Notes: generated by a model not told the origin, from the letters alone. A DNA stretch of 63,524 nucleotides from an uncultured Victivallis sp. (GCA_944389815.1 CALXNS010000105.1:1-63524); one strand, 5' to 3'. Positions 8,009 through 16,768 are shown, numbered from the stretch's first letter. Made by a program: numbers and translations.

Positions 8009-8968
8009 ATGTACAATTTGTTTAAGATCACGGTCAATGCATTCAAGGAATCGGTTCGCGAACCGGTTTTCTTCCTGATGCTGCTCTGTGCGTTGGCGCT
8101 GATCGGGCATTACCCGTCGGCGGCGTTGTTCGTATTTTCCGAACAGCTCAAGCTGGTGGTGGACAGTTCGATGGCGACCTGCCTGATTTTCGGTTTGATC
8201 GTCGCGGTGCTGTGCGCCGGTCACACGGTGGCGCGGGAGATGCGCAACGGGACGGTGCTTTTGTTGCTTTCCAAGCCGGTTTCGCGCTGGACGTTCATTC
8301 TCGGGAAAGTGATCGGCATCGGGGTTGCGGTTACGATTTTTGCCGGGCTTTGCAACCTCGCCTCCGTGGCGTCGATTTACGTGGCCACGGATCAGTTCCG
8401 GATGGACATGGGAGTCTATTACGGCTACATGGGCATTCTGATCGGCGGATGTGTCTGCGGCATGATTGCGAATATCTGGAAGAGCAGTTCATTTTCGGAG
8501 ATCTCGACCTATGCGTTGACGTTGCTGATTCCGTTGTACGCGATTTACTGTATCATGTTCAAGCCGGCGCCGACGATCAAGCTTGACGATCTGGCCTGCG
8601 CGTTGATTCTGCTCAATTTCGCGGTGCTGGCGATGTCGACGCTGGCGGTGGTGTTTGCCACGCGGCTTGACATTGTACCGAATCTATGTGTATGCACATT
8701 TATTTTCTTCCTCGGGCTGGTGTCGAGTTATCTCTTCCAGCGTCATACGGATTCGGAGTTGCTCAATACGGTGTTCGCGTTCTGCTACGCGGTGATTCCG
8801 AACTGGCAGTACTTCTGGCTGGCTGACGCGGTGGCGGTCAACCGGCCGATTCCGGTGGAATATGTGATCGATTGCGCAATTTATCTGGCATTGTATGTGG
8901 TGATCTGCAGCATGTGGGCGATCGCGATATTCCAGAATAAGGAAATTGCGGGCGATCTGCGGGTTTGA
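8009..8968 (+). CDS. ABC-2 type transporter permease
   Basis: This 319-residue polytopic membrane protein has about six to seven hydrophobic helices (for example FFLMLLCALALIGHY, CLIFGLIVAVLCAGH, VIGIGVAVTIFAGLCNL). The cytoplasmic motif AREMRNGTVLLLLSKPVSRWTFILGKVIG is characteristic of ABC-2 permeases of the NosY/ABC2_membrane_2 type, which export drugs, polymers or peptides, or assemble multi-subunit proteins. No ATP-binding subunit is encoded nearby, which is unusual; the ATPase must be elsewhere in the genome. It lies between the unknown exported protein and birA. Confidence 0.8.
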   Translation: MYNLFKITVNAFKESVREPVFFLMLLCALALIGHYPSAALFVFSEQLKLVVDSSMATCLIFGLIVAVLCAGHTVAREMRNGTVLLLLSKPVSRWTFILGKVIGIGVAVTIFAGLCNLASVASIYVATDQFRMDMGVYYGYMGILIGGCVCGMIANIWKSSSFSEISTYALTLLIPLYAIYCIMFKPAPTIKLDDLACALILLNFAVLAMSTLAVVFATRLDIVPNLCVCTFIFFLGLVSSYLFQRHTDSELLNTVFAFCYAVIPNWQYFWLADAVAVNRPIPVEYVIDCAIYLALYVVICSMWAIAIFQNKEIAGDLRV

Positions 8969-9105
8969 CGCTCTCCGGCGGAGCGACCGGGCGCGCGATA
9001 CGGGGAATAATCACGAACGGGACGGATGGGAAATCCGTTATTTTACAGCGGCACAGCGACAGAGCGTGGCCGCTGTTTTTCTATCAGGAATGGAGGGGAT
9101 GTGCG

Positions 9106-9915
9106 GTGTTGCCGATCACAATAGTGGAACTTGACGAGGTGGATTCGACCAATACATTCGCGCGTCGGCACTTTGACGATTATCCGGATGGCACCCTGAT
9201 AACCGCGCGCAGCCAGAGTGCGGGGCGGGGGCGGCGCGGGCGCGCCTGGATTACTCCTCCCGGGGTCTGTTTCTGCGGGACGATGATTTTCAAGCGTTTG
9301 AGCGATGGATTTCATGCCGGGTGCATTGTCGGTCTGGGAGCGCTCGCCGCGCTGCGGGAGATCGCTCCGGAGGTGAAGGCTTTCCTGAAATGGCCCAACG
9401 ACATCTACGTCGGCGACCGGAAACTGGCCGGGATTCTCTCTGAAGGAGCCAAGATCGAACAGGGACGTTTGACCGGAGTTGTTTCCGGAGTCGGAGTCAA
9501 TGTCAACTTACCCGAAAGCGTGATTTCCACGCTCGACCAGCCGGCGACATCGCTTCTTATGGAGTGCGGACGCAAGTTTCCTTTGAATTTTTTTTCAAAA
9601 AAAGTGGCAGAATCGCTTATTCGATATTATATTATTTATTCAAAGTGTGCGGAATCGGTTTTTTCGGAGTGGAAAGCAGCGAACCTGCTGATCGGAGAGC
9701 GGCTGACAATTACCGATGATTCCGGACGGGCCCGGCGGGGAATTTTCCGCGATATTCTGTCGGACGGGGCGATGGTGTTCGAAGAAGATGGCGTCGGGAT
9801 GATGACGGAGTTCCGTTGCGGCGATGTCAAAATCGACCGGTCGGCGGTGGATTGGGAACGGGTGGATCAGAAACGATTGGCGCTGAGCGCTTCACAACAT
9901 AACCAAAGGAAATGA
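9106..9915 (+). CDS. birA: biotin--[carboxyl-carrier protein] ligase (class I)
   Basis: It activates biotin with ATP and attaches it to a Lys of carrier domains. Family signs are VELDEVDSTNTFARR at the start, the biotinyl-AMP loop SAGRGRRGRAWITPPG (about residues 38-53), LKWPNDIYVGDRKLAGIL and GVGVNVN. There is no N-terminal helix-turn-helix, so it is a class I enzyme without repressor function. The GTG at 9106 is chosen because GGAGGGGA lies just upstream and the conserved domain begins at once; the frame continues upstream without similarity. Its stop is one base before oadG, placing it next to the biotinylated subunit OadA, its obvious substrate. Confidence 0.92.
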   Translation: MLPITIVELDEVDSTNTFARRHFDDYPDGTLITARSQSAGRGRRGRAWITPPGVCFCGTMIFKRLSDGFHAGCIVGLGALAALREIAPEVKAFLKWPNDIYVGDRKLAGILSEGAKIEQGRLTGVVSGVGVNVNLPESVISTLDQPATSLLMECGRKFPLNFFSKKVAESLIRYYIIYSKCAESVFSEWKAANLLIGERLTITDDSGRARRGIFRDILSDGAMVFEEDGVGMMTEFRCGDVKIDRSAVDWERVDQKRLALSASQHNQRK

Positions 9916-9916
9916 A

Positions 9917-10159
9917 ATGAGCAATATCGACTTGATCTGGGGTGGAATTCAGCTCATGGTTTTCGGTATGGGGATGGTTTATTTCTTCCTCGTGCTGATG
10001 ATCGCACTGATGTCATTGATGGAAAAGCTACTCAAGCCGTTTGCCGGCATGCTGGAACCGGCGCCGAAGGCACCGGCCAAGCCGAAAGCGGCCGCATCTT
10101 CGGATGATGTTCAGCTTGCGGCGGTCGCGGCCGCCGCCGTCGAGATGGCGCGGAAATAG
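9917..10159 (+). CDS. oadG: Na+-pumping oxaloacetate decarboxylase gamma subunit
   Basis: This is an 80-residue protein with one N-terminal transmembrane helix (about residues 10-36, GIQLMVFGMGMVYFFLVLMIALM) and an Ala/Pro/Lys-rich linker, the standard OadG layout. The gamma subunit holds the membrane beta and soluble alpha subunits together. The short sequence alone would be weak evidence, but its position directly before oadA and oadB settles it. Its C-terminal tail lacks the His-rich zinc-binding end seen in enterobacterial OadG. Confidence 0.88.
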   Translation: MSNIDLIWGGIQLMVFGMGMVYFFLVLMIALMSLMEKLLKPFAGMLEPAPKAPAKPKAAASSDDVQLAAVAAAAVEMARK

Positions 10160-10201
10160 TTTTTCGTATTTCAATATAATAAACGGAGAGTGTTAGAGAA
10201 G

Positions 10202-12022
10202 ATGAAGAAAATCAAATTCATGGATTGCTCGTTCCGGGACGGATTTCAGTCCTGTCTCGGCGCCCGGGTCAAAACCGATGATTTCCTGCCCGCGCTCGAT
10301 GCCGCGGTCAAGGCTGGAATCGATTACATTGAAATCGGCGGCGGCGCCCGTTTCCAGAGCCTCTATTTCTACTGTCAGGAAGACGCCTTCGAAATGATGG
10401 ATCGCTGCCGCGAGGTCGTCGGTCCCAACGTGAATTTGCAGACGCTCGTCCGCGGCGTCAACGTGGTCGGCCTCTCCAGCCAGTCGAGCGACATCATCGA
10501 TCTGCATGCCAAACTCTTCAAGAAGCACGGCATCACGACGATCCGCAACTTCGACGCGCTCAACGACGTCCGCAACCTCGACGTCTCCGGCCGCGCCATT
10601 GCCAAGCACGGCCTCAAGCATCAGGTGACGGTCACGATGATGGGTCTCGCACCCGGCTTGAATGAGTCCTATGCGCATACGCCGAAATTCTACATCGACC
10701 GGTTGAAGGAGATTCTCGACAGCGGCATTCCGTTCGACAGCCTCGCGTTCAAGGATGCTTCCGGTACCAGCACGCCGGCGACGGTTTATGAAACCGTCAA
10801 ACAGGCCCGCGCTCTGCTCGGCGCCGGCAAGGAGATCCAGTTCCACACCCACGACACCGCCGGGATGGCGGTGAGCTGCAACATGGCGGCGATCGAAGCC
10901 GGAGCCGATGTGATCGACCTGGCGATGAGTCCGCTCTCCGGCGGCACCTGCGAGGCGGATATTCTGGTGATGTACCAGCGGCTGCGCGGGACGGAGTATA
11001 CGCTCGATATCGATCCGGAAAAGATCCTCAATGCCGAGAAGGTCTTCGAGAAATGCATGGATAAATACTTCATGCCGCCGGAATCGATGCAGGTTTCGCC
11101 GAAGATCATCTTCAGCCCGATGCCGGGCGGCGCTCTGACCGCCAATACCCAGATGATGCGCGACAACAACTGCCTCGACAAATACGATCAGTGCATCGAC
11201 GAGATGCGCGAAGTGGTCGCCAAGGGCGGATTCGGCACCTCGGTTACGCCGGTGTCGCAGTTCTATTTCCAGCAGGCGTTCTCCAACGCGATGCGCGGCA
11301 AATGGAAGGTGATCGACAAGAACGGTTACGGCAAGATGGTGCTCGGTTACTTCGGCAAGACTCCGGTCGCGCCCGATCCGGAGATCGTCAAGCTCGCGCA
11401 GGAACAGCTCGGTCTTGAGCCGACCACCGAAGCGGTGGTGACGCTCAATGACCGGAATCCGAAACTCGGCATCAAATACAATACCGAACTGCTGGAAAAA
11501 GCCGGTCTGCCGGTGACCGAAGAGAACATCTTCATCGTCGCCGCCTGTGGCGAAAAGGGATTGAATTATCTCAAGGGCGATCGCCCGATGGGAATTCGTT
11601 ACAAGGAAGCGGCGAAACCTGCTCATGCGGCGACGAAGGGCGCCTACACCGCCACGGTGGACGGCAAGGCCGTCACGGTGGAACTCAACGCTGCGGGCGA
11701 CGCCTATACCGCTACTGTGAACGGCAAGAGCTTCACGGTCAAGGTGGCTGAGGGTGCAGCACCGGCCGCTGCCGCTGCTCCGGCCGGTGCGGCTTCGGGC
11801 AAACTTGCTCCGCTGGCCTCCCCGCTTCCGGGAACGGTGGTCAAGGTGATCGCTTCCGTCGGCAGCGAAGTTGCCGAAGGGGATACCGTGTTGATTCTTG
11901 AAGCGATGAAGATGGAAACGGAAATCAAGGCCGAGAAGGCTGGAATCGTTCGCGAAATCAATGTTGCGGTCAGTCAGGTTGTGACCGCGGGTGAAACGCT
12001 GGCGATGATCGAGGAGAAGTAA
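10202..12022 (+). CDS. oadA: oxaloacetate decarboxylase alpha subunit (carboxyltransferase plus biotin carrier)
   Basis: The 606-residue protein has an N-terminal carboxyltransferase TIM barrel (MDCSFRDGFQSC at residues 7-18; metal-binding HTHDTAG near residue 214), a middle PYC_OADA helical region, and a Pro/Ala linker. The C-terminal biotinyl domain has the modified Lys in EAMKMETE (about residue 569). It transfers CO2 from oxaloacetate to biotin, and the beta subunit then decarboxylates the carboxybiotin to drive Na+ export. The ATG at 10202 is chosen; a GTG at 10190, four codons earlier, is also in frame. The linker region contains two similar Thr/Ala/Val-rich stretches (residues about 479-520). 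Pyruvate carboxylase subunit B is the main alternative; oadG and oadB exclude it. Confidence 0.94.
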   Translation: MKKIKFMDCSFRDGFQSCLGARVKTDDFLPALDAAVKAGIDYIEIGGGARFQSLYFYCQEDAFEMMDRCREVVGPNVNLQTLVRGVNVVGLSSQSSDIIDLHAKLFKKHGITTIRNFDALNDVRNLDVSGRAIAKHGLKHQVTVTMMGLAPGLNESYAHTPKFYIDRLKEILDSGIPFDSLAFKDASGTSTPATVYETVKQARALLGAGKEIQFHTHDTAGMAVSCNMAAIEAGADVIDLAMSPLSGGTCEADILVMYQRLRGTEYTLDIDPEKILNAEKVFEKCMDKYFMPPESMQVSPKIIFSPMPGGALTANTQMMRDNNCLDKYDQCIDEMREVVAKGGFGTSVTPVSQFYFQQAFSNAMRGKWKVIDKNGYGKMVLGYFGKTPVAPDPEIVKLAQEQLGLEPTTEAVVTLNDRNPKLGIKYNTELLEKAGLPVTEENIFIVAACGEKGLNYLKGDRPMGIRYKEAAKPAHAATKGAYTATVDGKAVTVELNAAGDAYTATVNGKSFTVKVAEGAAPAAAAAPAGAASGKLAPLASPLPGTVVKVIASVGSEVAEGDTVLILEAMKMETEIKAEKAGIVREINVAVSQVVTAGETLAMIEEK

Positions 12023-12025
12023 GGA

Positions 12026-13726
12026 ATGTTGAGTTTCAAGAAGCTTTTCGCGCTCGGCGCGCTGCTCTGCTGCGGCGTTCTGATGGCGGCGCCCGAGGAG
12101 CCGCAGGCTCCGGTCGCCGCCGCGCTGGAAACTCCCGCGGCGGTGCTGGAAAACATCGTGGCTCAGAAGGAGATGAAGATTCCGGCGACTGCGGTGTTGG
12201 AGAAAGAGTTGAGTGACAACGTCTTCGCCTGGTACAAGGATGTGGACGGACGCAAATATCTTCAGTATGTCTGGAGCAAGCCGGCGGTCGTTTATTCGTT
12301 GACGATGGCCGCCAAGCAGAAACTGCTTCCCGGCCGCGAAATTCTGGTGGTCAATCCGGAAGGCCGCAGCAAGGGCAAGGTGAAGCTGACCGATGCGATG
12401 AATGTTGAATCGCTCAATCCGAAGCTGATGGCTGCGGCCACGCTGGAGAGCGGCATGGTGCTCGGATGTTTCCTGCCGACCGAGATCGTTCACGACTCGG
12501 TGAATGCCGGAGAGGGCGCCGGCGGCGCGCTGCCGGGCTGGGGTGCTGCGTTTGTCGGGCTCTGGCAGAGCACCGGTATCTACGATCTCTACCGTCAGAC
12601 GACGGCGGATTTCAGCCAGACCTGGATTCTCGGTCTCGGCCGGTTGCTGATGATGGCGGTGGCGTTGGTGTTGATTTACCTGGCGATCGTCAAGGAATTC
12701 GAACCGTTGCTGCTGTTGCCGATCGGGTTCGGTGCACTGCTGGCGAACATTCCGCTGGCGGGGATTTCCGGACCGGATGGTCTTCAGGGAATGATCTACA
12801 ATGTCGGTATTGAATCGGGCGTTTTCCCGCTGCTGATCTTCATGGGCGTCGGCGCGATGACCGACTTCGGTCCGCTGATCGCCAACCCGAAAACCGCGTT
12901 GCTCGGCGGCGCGGCCCAGTTCGGTATCTTTACTGCGTTGATCGGTGCGGTGTTGCTGACGATGTGCGGCATCGGCATTGACTTCGATTTGAAGGACGCT
13001 GCGAGTATCGGAATCATCGGCGGCGCCGACGGCCCGACTTCGATCTATCTGACGAGCAAACTTTCTCCGAAACTGCTCGGTGCGGTCGCGGTCGCTGCGT
13101 ACAGTTACATGGCGCTGGTGCCGATCATTCAGCCGCCGATCATCAAACTGCTCACCACCGAGGCGGAACGGAAGATCAAGATGAGCCAGTTGCGGAATGT
13201 CTCCAAGGTCGAGAAGATCTGCTTCCCGCTTCTGATCACCTTCCTGTGCGCCTTCCTGCTGCCGGATGCGGCGCCGTTGATCGGTTTGCTGATGTTCGGT
13301 AATTTGATGCGGGAGTGCGGCGTGGTGGAACGTTTGAATCAGACCGCTCAGAATGCGTTGATCAACATCGTGACGATCTTCCTGGGATTGTCGGTCGGAT
13401 CGAAGCTTTCCGCTGATCAGTTCCTCTCGCTGCAGACGCTCGGTATTCTGGTGCTCGGCGCGGTGGCGTTCGGCATCGGGACGGCCGGCGGTGTGGTCTT
13501 TGCCAAGATCATGAACCTCTTCAGCAAAAACAAGATCAACCCGATGATCGGTGCGGCCGGAGTTTCGGCGGTGCCGATGGCGGCGCGCGTGGTCAACAAG
13601 CTCGGTCTGGAGAGCGACCCGCACAACTTCCTGCTGATGCACTCGATGGGACCGAACGTCTCCGGCGTGATCGGATCGGCGGTGGCCGCGGGCGTGTTGC
13701 TGAACATGCTTAAATCGTTGATCTAA
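12026..13726 (+). CDS. oadB: Na+-transporting oxaloacetate decarboxylase beta subunit with extended N-terminus
   Basis: The membrane subunit couples carboxybiotin decarboxylation to Na+ export. The family core starts near residue 175 and includes [26 protein letters not shown] (the Asp needed for Na+ in studied enzymes) and [15 protein letters not shown]. At 566 residues it is about 150-175 longer than ordinary OadB. The extra part is N-terminal: a signal-like segment (residues 1-22, ending VLMAAPEEP) and a soluble stretch of about 150 residues that would lie in the periplasm. The start follows the oadA stop by three bases with AAGG in between. A strong terminator follows. Confidence 0.93.
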   Translation: MLSFKKLFALGALLCCGVLMAAPEEPQAPVAAALETPAAVLENIVAQKEMKIPATAVLEKELSDNVFAWYKDVDGRKYLQYVWSKPAVVYSLTMAAKQKLLPGREILVVNPEGRSKGKVKLTDAMNVESLNPKLMAAATLESGMVLGCFLPTEIVHDSVNAGEGAGGALPGWGAAFVGLWQSTGIYDLYRQTTADFSQTWILGLGRLLMMAVALVLIYLAIVKEFEPLLLLPIGFGALLANIPLAGISGPDGLQGMIYNVGIESGVFPLLIFMGVGAMTDFGPLIANPKTALLGGAAQFGIFTALIGAVLLTMCGIGIDFDLKDAASIGIIGGADGPTSIYLTSKLSPKLLGAVAVAAYSYMALVPIIQPPIIKLLTTEAERKIKMSQLRNVSKVEKICFPLLITFLCAFLLPDAAPLIGLLMFGNLMRECGVVERLNQTAQNALINIVTIFLGLSVGSKLSADQFLSLQTLGILVLGAVAFGIGTAGGVVFAKIMNLFSKNKINPMIGAAGVSAVPMAARVVNKLGLESDPHNFLLMHSMGPNVSGVIGSAVAAGVLLNMLKSLI

Positions 13727-13750
13727 TTTCGGAAAACGTATTGTTTCCGC

Positions 13751-13785
13751 ATCCGCACGGCGTTCGGCCGTGCGGATTTTTTTTG
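13751..13785 (+). terminator. rho-independent terminator after oadB
   Basis: Perfect 11-bp stem, ATCCGCACGGC (13751-13761) pairing with GCCGTGCGGAT (13767-13777), a 5-nt loop and then a run of T. Confidence 0.92.
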
Positions 13786-13805
13786 GTTTTTTCAGAATGA
13801 TTCAT

Positions 13806-13834
13806 TTGCGAAAACCAAAAAGTGGTGATATTTT
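13806..13834 (+). promoter_or_regulatory. rpsD promoter
   Basis: TTGCGA (13806-13811), 17 bp, TATTTT (13829-13834). This gives a leader of roughly 90 bases that contains a long inverted repeat. Confidence 0.5.
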
Positions 13835-13849
13835 AAAGAATTCATTTTG

Positions 13850-13898
13850 CCGGATCGGGCCCCAATTGATCTGATTGAAGGCTTGACACCCGATCCGG
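13850..13898 (+). promoter_or_regulatory. hairpin in the rpsD leader, candidate S4 autoregulatory site
   Basis: CCGGATCGGG (13850-13859) pairs perfectly with CCCGATCCGG (13889-13898) across a 29-nt loop that itself contains CAAT/ATTG. It ends about 32 bases before the rpsD start, upstream of the ribosome binding site AAGGAAAGGG. No T run follows the stem, so it is not a terminator. S4 binding its own leader is known in other bacteria; that this is such a site is inference. Confidence 0.45.
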
Positions 13899-13930
13899 AA
13901 GAACACAAAAAACAAGGAAAGGGATTGGTT

Positions 13931-14533
13931 ATGCCAACCGCAAGTCGAGCGAAACACAAATTCTGCCGCCGGGTGGGCCAGTGCATCTGGGGCGACCCGA
14001 AGTGCCCGAGCGTCAAACGTCCGTATGCGGCCGGTCCGCACGGCAAGGGACGCCGCGTCAAACTCTCCACCTACGGCGAGTTGATGATGGAAAAACAGAA
14101 ACTCAAGAACTATTACGCGATCAGCGAAAAGCAGCTTCAGATCGCCTATTCCAAGGCGAAGGCCGGTCTCGGCCAGACCCACGAAAAGCTTTTCCGCAGC
14201 CTGGAACAGCGCCTTGATGCGCTGGTGTTCCGCGCCGGTTTCGCGCCGACGATCTTCGCGGCAAAGCAGTATGTCAATCATGGCCACATCCTCGTGGACG
14301 GCAAGCGGGTTGACCGTTCCAGCTGCCAGATCAAGGAAGGGCAGACCATTTCGATCAACGCCGAGAAGTCACCGGCGATCGCTGAAATGGCCAAGAAGGG
14401 CAACGCGACGATTCCGCCGTATCTCGAAGTCGATCTTGAGAATCTCAAGGCGACGCTGACGCGCGCGCCGCAGCTCGAAGAAATTCCGGTCAACGTCAAG
14501 ATCATGAGCGTGATCGAATACTACGCACGATAA
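13931..14533 (+). CDS. rpsD: 30S ribosomal protein S4
   Basis: S4 is a primary 16S rRNA binder that nucleates 30S assembly. The 200-residue protein has the N-terminal zinc-ribbon-like region (KFCRRVGQCIWGDPKCP, with spaced Cys), the helical rRNA-binding core RSLEQRLDALVFRAGFAPT and the S4 RNA-binding motif AKQYVNHGHILVDGKRVD, and it ends in IEYYAR. The ATG at 13931 follows AAGGAAAGGGA; the frame upstream is leader. It is monocistronic here, away from the usual rpsK-rpoA-rplQ cluster. Confidence 0.97.
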   Translation: MPTASRAKHKFCRRVGQCIWGDPKCPSVKRPYAAGPHGKGRRVKLSTYGELMMEKQKLKNYYAISEKQLQIAYSKAKAGLGQTHEKLFRSLEQRLDALVFRAGFAPTIFAAKQYVNHGHILVDGKRVDRSSCQIKEGQTISINAEKSPAIAEMAKKGNATIPPYLEVDLENLKATLTRAPQLEEIPVNVKIMSVIEYYAR

Positions 14534-14574
14534 ATAATGGCGCGGAACCTTTTCCGTATTATTGCGTCAAAAAA

Positions 14575-14612
14575 TACTCCTCCGTCGGAACACCGTCGGG
14601 GGAGTTTTTTTA
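14575..14612. terminator. terminator between rpsD and murD
   Basis: ACTCCTCCG pairs with the CGGGGGAGT arm around an AACACC-containing loop and is followed by seven T. It lies between convergent rpsD and murD; the T run serves rpsD, and A residues before the stem may allow use from the other side. Confidence 0.8.
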
Positions 14613-14662
14613 TGGCGCTGACAAATCGCGTCAGGAGAGGATGTCTTTTCGCGGGCAAAAAT

Positions 14663-15928
14663 TCAGACCAGCGCCGCGAATCGGTTGCCGCGTTCCTCGT
14701 AATTTTTGAACATGTCCATGCTGGCGCATGCCGGGGAAAGAAGTACAATATCGCCGGGGACGGCGTGTGTCCTGGCGCAGTCGACCGCTTGAGCGAAGTC
14801 GGTGCCGCAATCGACGCGCGGCAGTTCCGGCGGAAGAGATGCCGCGATTTTTGCGCGACACTCTCCGAACAGAACCGCGAATTTCACCCGTTCCGCAATC
14901 AATGGCCCGCCGAGCGGCGAAAAATCCATTCCTTTGTCCAGGCCGCCGAGCAGCAGCACGATGTCGGGGTGTGATGCCGTCGTCGGCAGTGCCCGGATCG
15001 CCGCCAGCACCGCCGCGGGGTTGGTCGCCTTGGAGTCGTCGATGAAACGGACGCCGTTTCGTTCCGCAACCGTTTCAATACGGTGACGTCCGGGATGAAA
15101 GGCGATGATCGCATCGCGGAAGGCGGCGGTGAATAATTGTTCCGGTTCGACGATCCGCAGAATCAGTTCCAGCGCCGCCGCGAGATTCTCCCGATTGTGC
15201 GGCGCGTTGAGGGATGTTTGCGACATCTCCAGCAGCGTTCTGCCGTCGAGGCGCAGTTCGTCCTTCCGGTAAACGACCCGCCGCGCGCTCTCCGGCGTCA
15301 TGGAAAGACCGTATATGCGTCCGTCCGGAGGAACCGCGCGGAAGATGCCGAGTTTCACTTGTCTGTACTCTTCGAATCCCCCCGGATAACGGTCGACATG
15401 ATCGGATTCAAGATTGAGCAGCACCGCCGCACGCGGAGCGAAACGCACCGCCCGCTCCAGTTGAAAACTGCTCACTTCGACCACCGGAAGGGAGTCTTCG
15501 GGCTGTTTCCGTTCGAGAAGATCCGCGGCAACGTCCGAGAGCGGAATTCCGATGTTCCCCGCCGGCAGAGCGGGAATGCCCAGCGCCTTCAGCAGATAAA
15601 CCGTCAACTCCGTCGTCGTGGTTTTGCCGTTGGTGCCGGTGACGGCGAGGAGCCGTTCCGGATGGGGGAGATGACGGAAACCGAACTCCAGTTCGCTGAT
15701 CATTTCGCCCCGGCCGGCGTCGGCCCACGCCCGGGCAGCACGGTAGAATGACGATGAAATCGGATTGACCCCCGGACTTACGACGACCAGGGAGGCGTTC
15801 TCAAGGGATTTTTCGATGTCGGCGCCGTCGCCATCGGAGATGATTTCCGGAGTGAACCCGGTCAGATCGGCCAGCCGGGCCGCGGCTCGCCCGGAAACTC
15901 CGCCGCCCAGAATCAGGCAACGTTTCAT
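14663..15928 (-). CDS. murD: UDP-N-acetylmuramoyl-L-alanine--D-glutamate ligase
   Basis: It adds D-Glu to UDP-MurNAc-L-Ala in peptidoglycan synthesis, in the cytoplasm. The 421-residue protein shows the Mur ligase plan: an N-terminal Rossmann domain (LILGGGVSGRAAARLA), the ATP loop VTGTNGKTTTTEL, the middle-domain motif NLESDHVDRY, the HRIETVAERNGVRFIDDSKATNP segment diagnostic for MurD, and LLLGGLDKGMDFSPL in the third domain. The GAGGAAAT site precedes the ATG. It is separate from any mur/fts cluster and diverges from larB. Confidence 0.95.
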   Translation of the reverse strand: MKRCLILGGGVSGRAAARLADLTGFTPEIISDGDGADIEKSLENASLVVVSPGVNPISSSFYRAARAWADAGRGEMISELEFGFRHLPHPERLLAVTGTNGKTTTTELTVYLLKALGIPALPAGNIGIPLSDVAADLLERKQPEDSLPVVEVSSFQLERAVRFAPRAAVLLNLESDHVDRYPGGFEEYRQVKLGIFRAVPPDGRIYGLSMTPESARRVVYRKDELRLDGRTLLEMSQTSLNAPHNRENLAAALELILRIVEPEQLFTAAFRDAIIAFHPGRHRIETVAERNGVRFIDDSKATNPAAVLAAIRALPTTASHPDIVLLLGGLDKGMDFSPLGGPLIAERVKFAVLFGECRAKIAASLPPELPRVDCGTDFAQAVDCARTHAVPGDIVLLSPACASMDMFKNYEERGNRFAALV

Positions 15929-15978
15929 TTGTGTGGATTTCCTCTTTCAAAATGATGCGCAATTGCACTATTTTTAAT

Positions 15979-16007
15979 AATATAACTTGATATTTGACAC
16001 TCCGCAA
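15979..16007 (-). promoter_or_regulatory. murD promoter
   Basis: Reading the minus strand: TTGCGG (16007-16002), 17 bp, TATATT (15984-15979). It interleaves with the larB promoter so that the same DNA serves both directions. Confidence 0.6.
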
Positions 16008-16015
16008 GTTATATT
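15987..16015 (+). promoter_or_regulatory. larB-leuA promoter
   Basis: TTGATA (15987-15992), 17 bp, TATATT (16010-16015). Only nine bases separate the -10 box from the larB ATG, so the mRNA should be leaderless or nearly so. Confidence 0.6.
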
Positions 16016-16024
16016 TTTTAAATT

Positions 16025-16768
16025 ATGAATCGCGCGAATGAAATTCCCCGGGCCGGAGATCCGGCAGCCGGTTCGTCCGCCTGCCCGTATCCCGGCGAGG
16101 CACGACTGGATTTTGCCCGCGAAAAACGGTGCGGTTTTCCGGAATTCATTTATGGAGCGGGAAAAAGCATCGAACAACTGCGGGAGATCATCCCGGCCAT
16201 GCTCGAACACGACGGCCGCGTCCTGGTTACGCGGGTCGCTCCGGAAACCGGAACCGTGCTGCATGCGGAATTCCCCGCAGGCAATTATGATCCGGTTGCG
16301 CGGATTTTTCGGATCGATGGCGACGTGCCGGTCCGCCGCGGCCGGGTCGCGGTGGTCAGTGCCGGAACCAGTGACGCGCCGGTTGCCGCAGAGGCGCGCA
16401 GTACGTTGGAGTTCTGCGGTTTTCAGATCGAATTGATTCGCGACGTCGGCGTCGCCGGAATCGACCGGCTCTTCGCGTCGCTTGACCGGATCCGTTCGAG
16501 CGACGTCTGCATCGTCGCGGCCGGAATGGAGGGGGCGCTGCCGAGCGTGGTCGCCGGACTGGTGGCCATCCCGGTGATCGCGTTGCCGACTTCAATCGGA
16601 TATGGCGCGTCGTTCGGCGGCGTGGCCGCATTGCTCGGGATGTTGAACAGTTGCGCCTCCGGCGTGACCGTGGTGAATATCGATAACGGTTTCGGCGCCG
16701 CCTGCGCCGCCATCCGTATTTTAAATCAATATGCCGCAAAAGGCGTGCGGCAGGAAGAAATAGAGTGA
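16025..16768 (+). CDS. larB: LarB-like nickel-pincer cofactor biosynthesis carboxylase
   Basis: LarB carboxylates and hydrolyses nicotinic acid adenine dinucleotide at the start of nickel-pincer nucleotide synthesis, used by lactate racemase and LarA-like enzymes. The 247-residue protein has the short N-terminal motif ARLDFAREKRCGFPEFIYGAGKS and the C-terminal AIR-carboxylase (PurE-like) domain: SAGTSDAPVAAEA, RDVGVAGIDRL, AAGMEGALPSVVAGL and TSIGYGASFGGVAALL. No larA, larC or larE is in the window. The ATG at 16025 has no Shine-Dalgarno site and sits immediately after a promoter. The stop overlaps the leuA GTG start. Confidence 0.88.
   Translation: MNRANEIPRAGDPAAGSSACPYPGEARLDFAREKRCGFPEFIYGAGKSIEQLREIIPAMLEHDGRVLVTRVAPETGTVLHAEFPAGNYDPVARIFRIDGDVPVRRGRVAVVSAGTSDAPVAAEARSTLEFCGFQIELIRDVGVAGIDRLFASLDRIRSSDVCIVAAGMEGALPSVVAGLVAIPVIALPTSIGYGASFGGVAALLGMLNSCASGVTVVNIDNGFGAACAAIRILNQYAAKGVRQEEIE

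Noticed and set aside
10152..10180. TATAAT at 10175 in the oadG-oadA gap as an internal promoter
   Set aside because: There is no acceptable -35 box at the right distance, and oadG and oadA are best read as one transcript.
10193..13642. Open frame of over 1100 codons antisense to oadA and oadB
   Set aside because: It is an antisense shadow of strongly biased GC-rich codons; composition is Arg/His/Gln-rich and no domain is visible.
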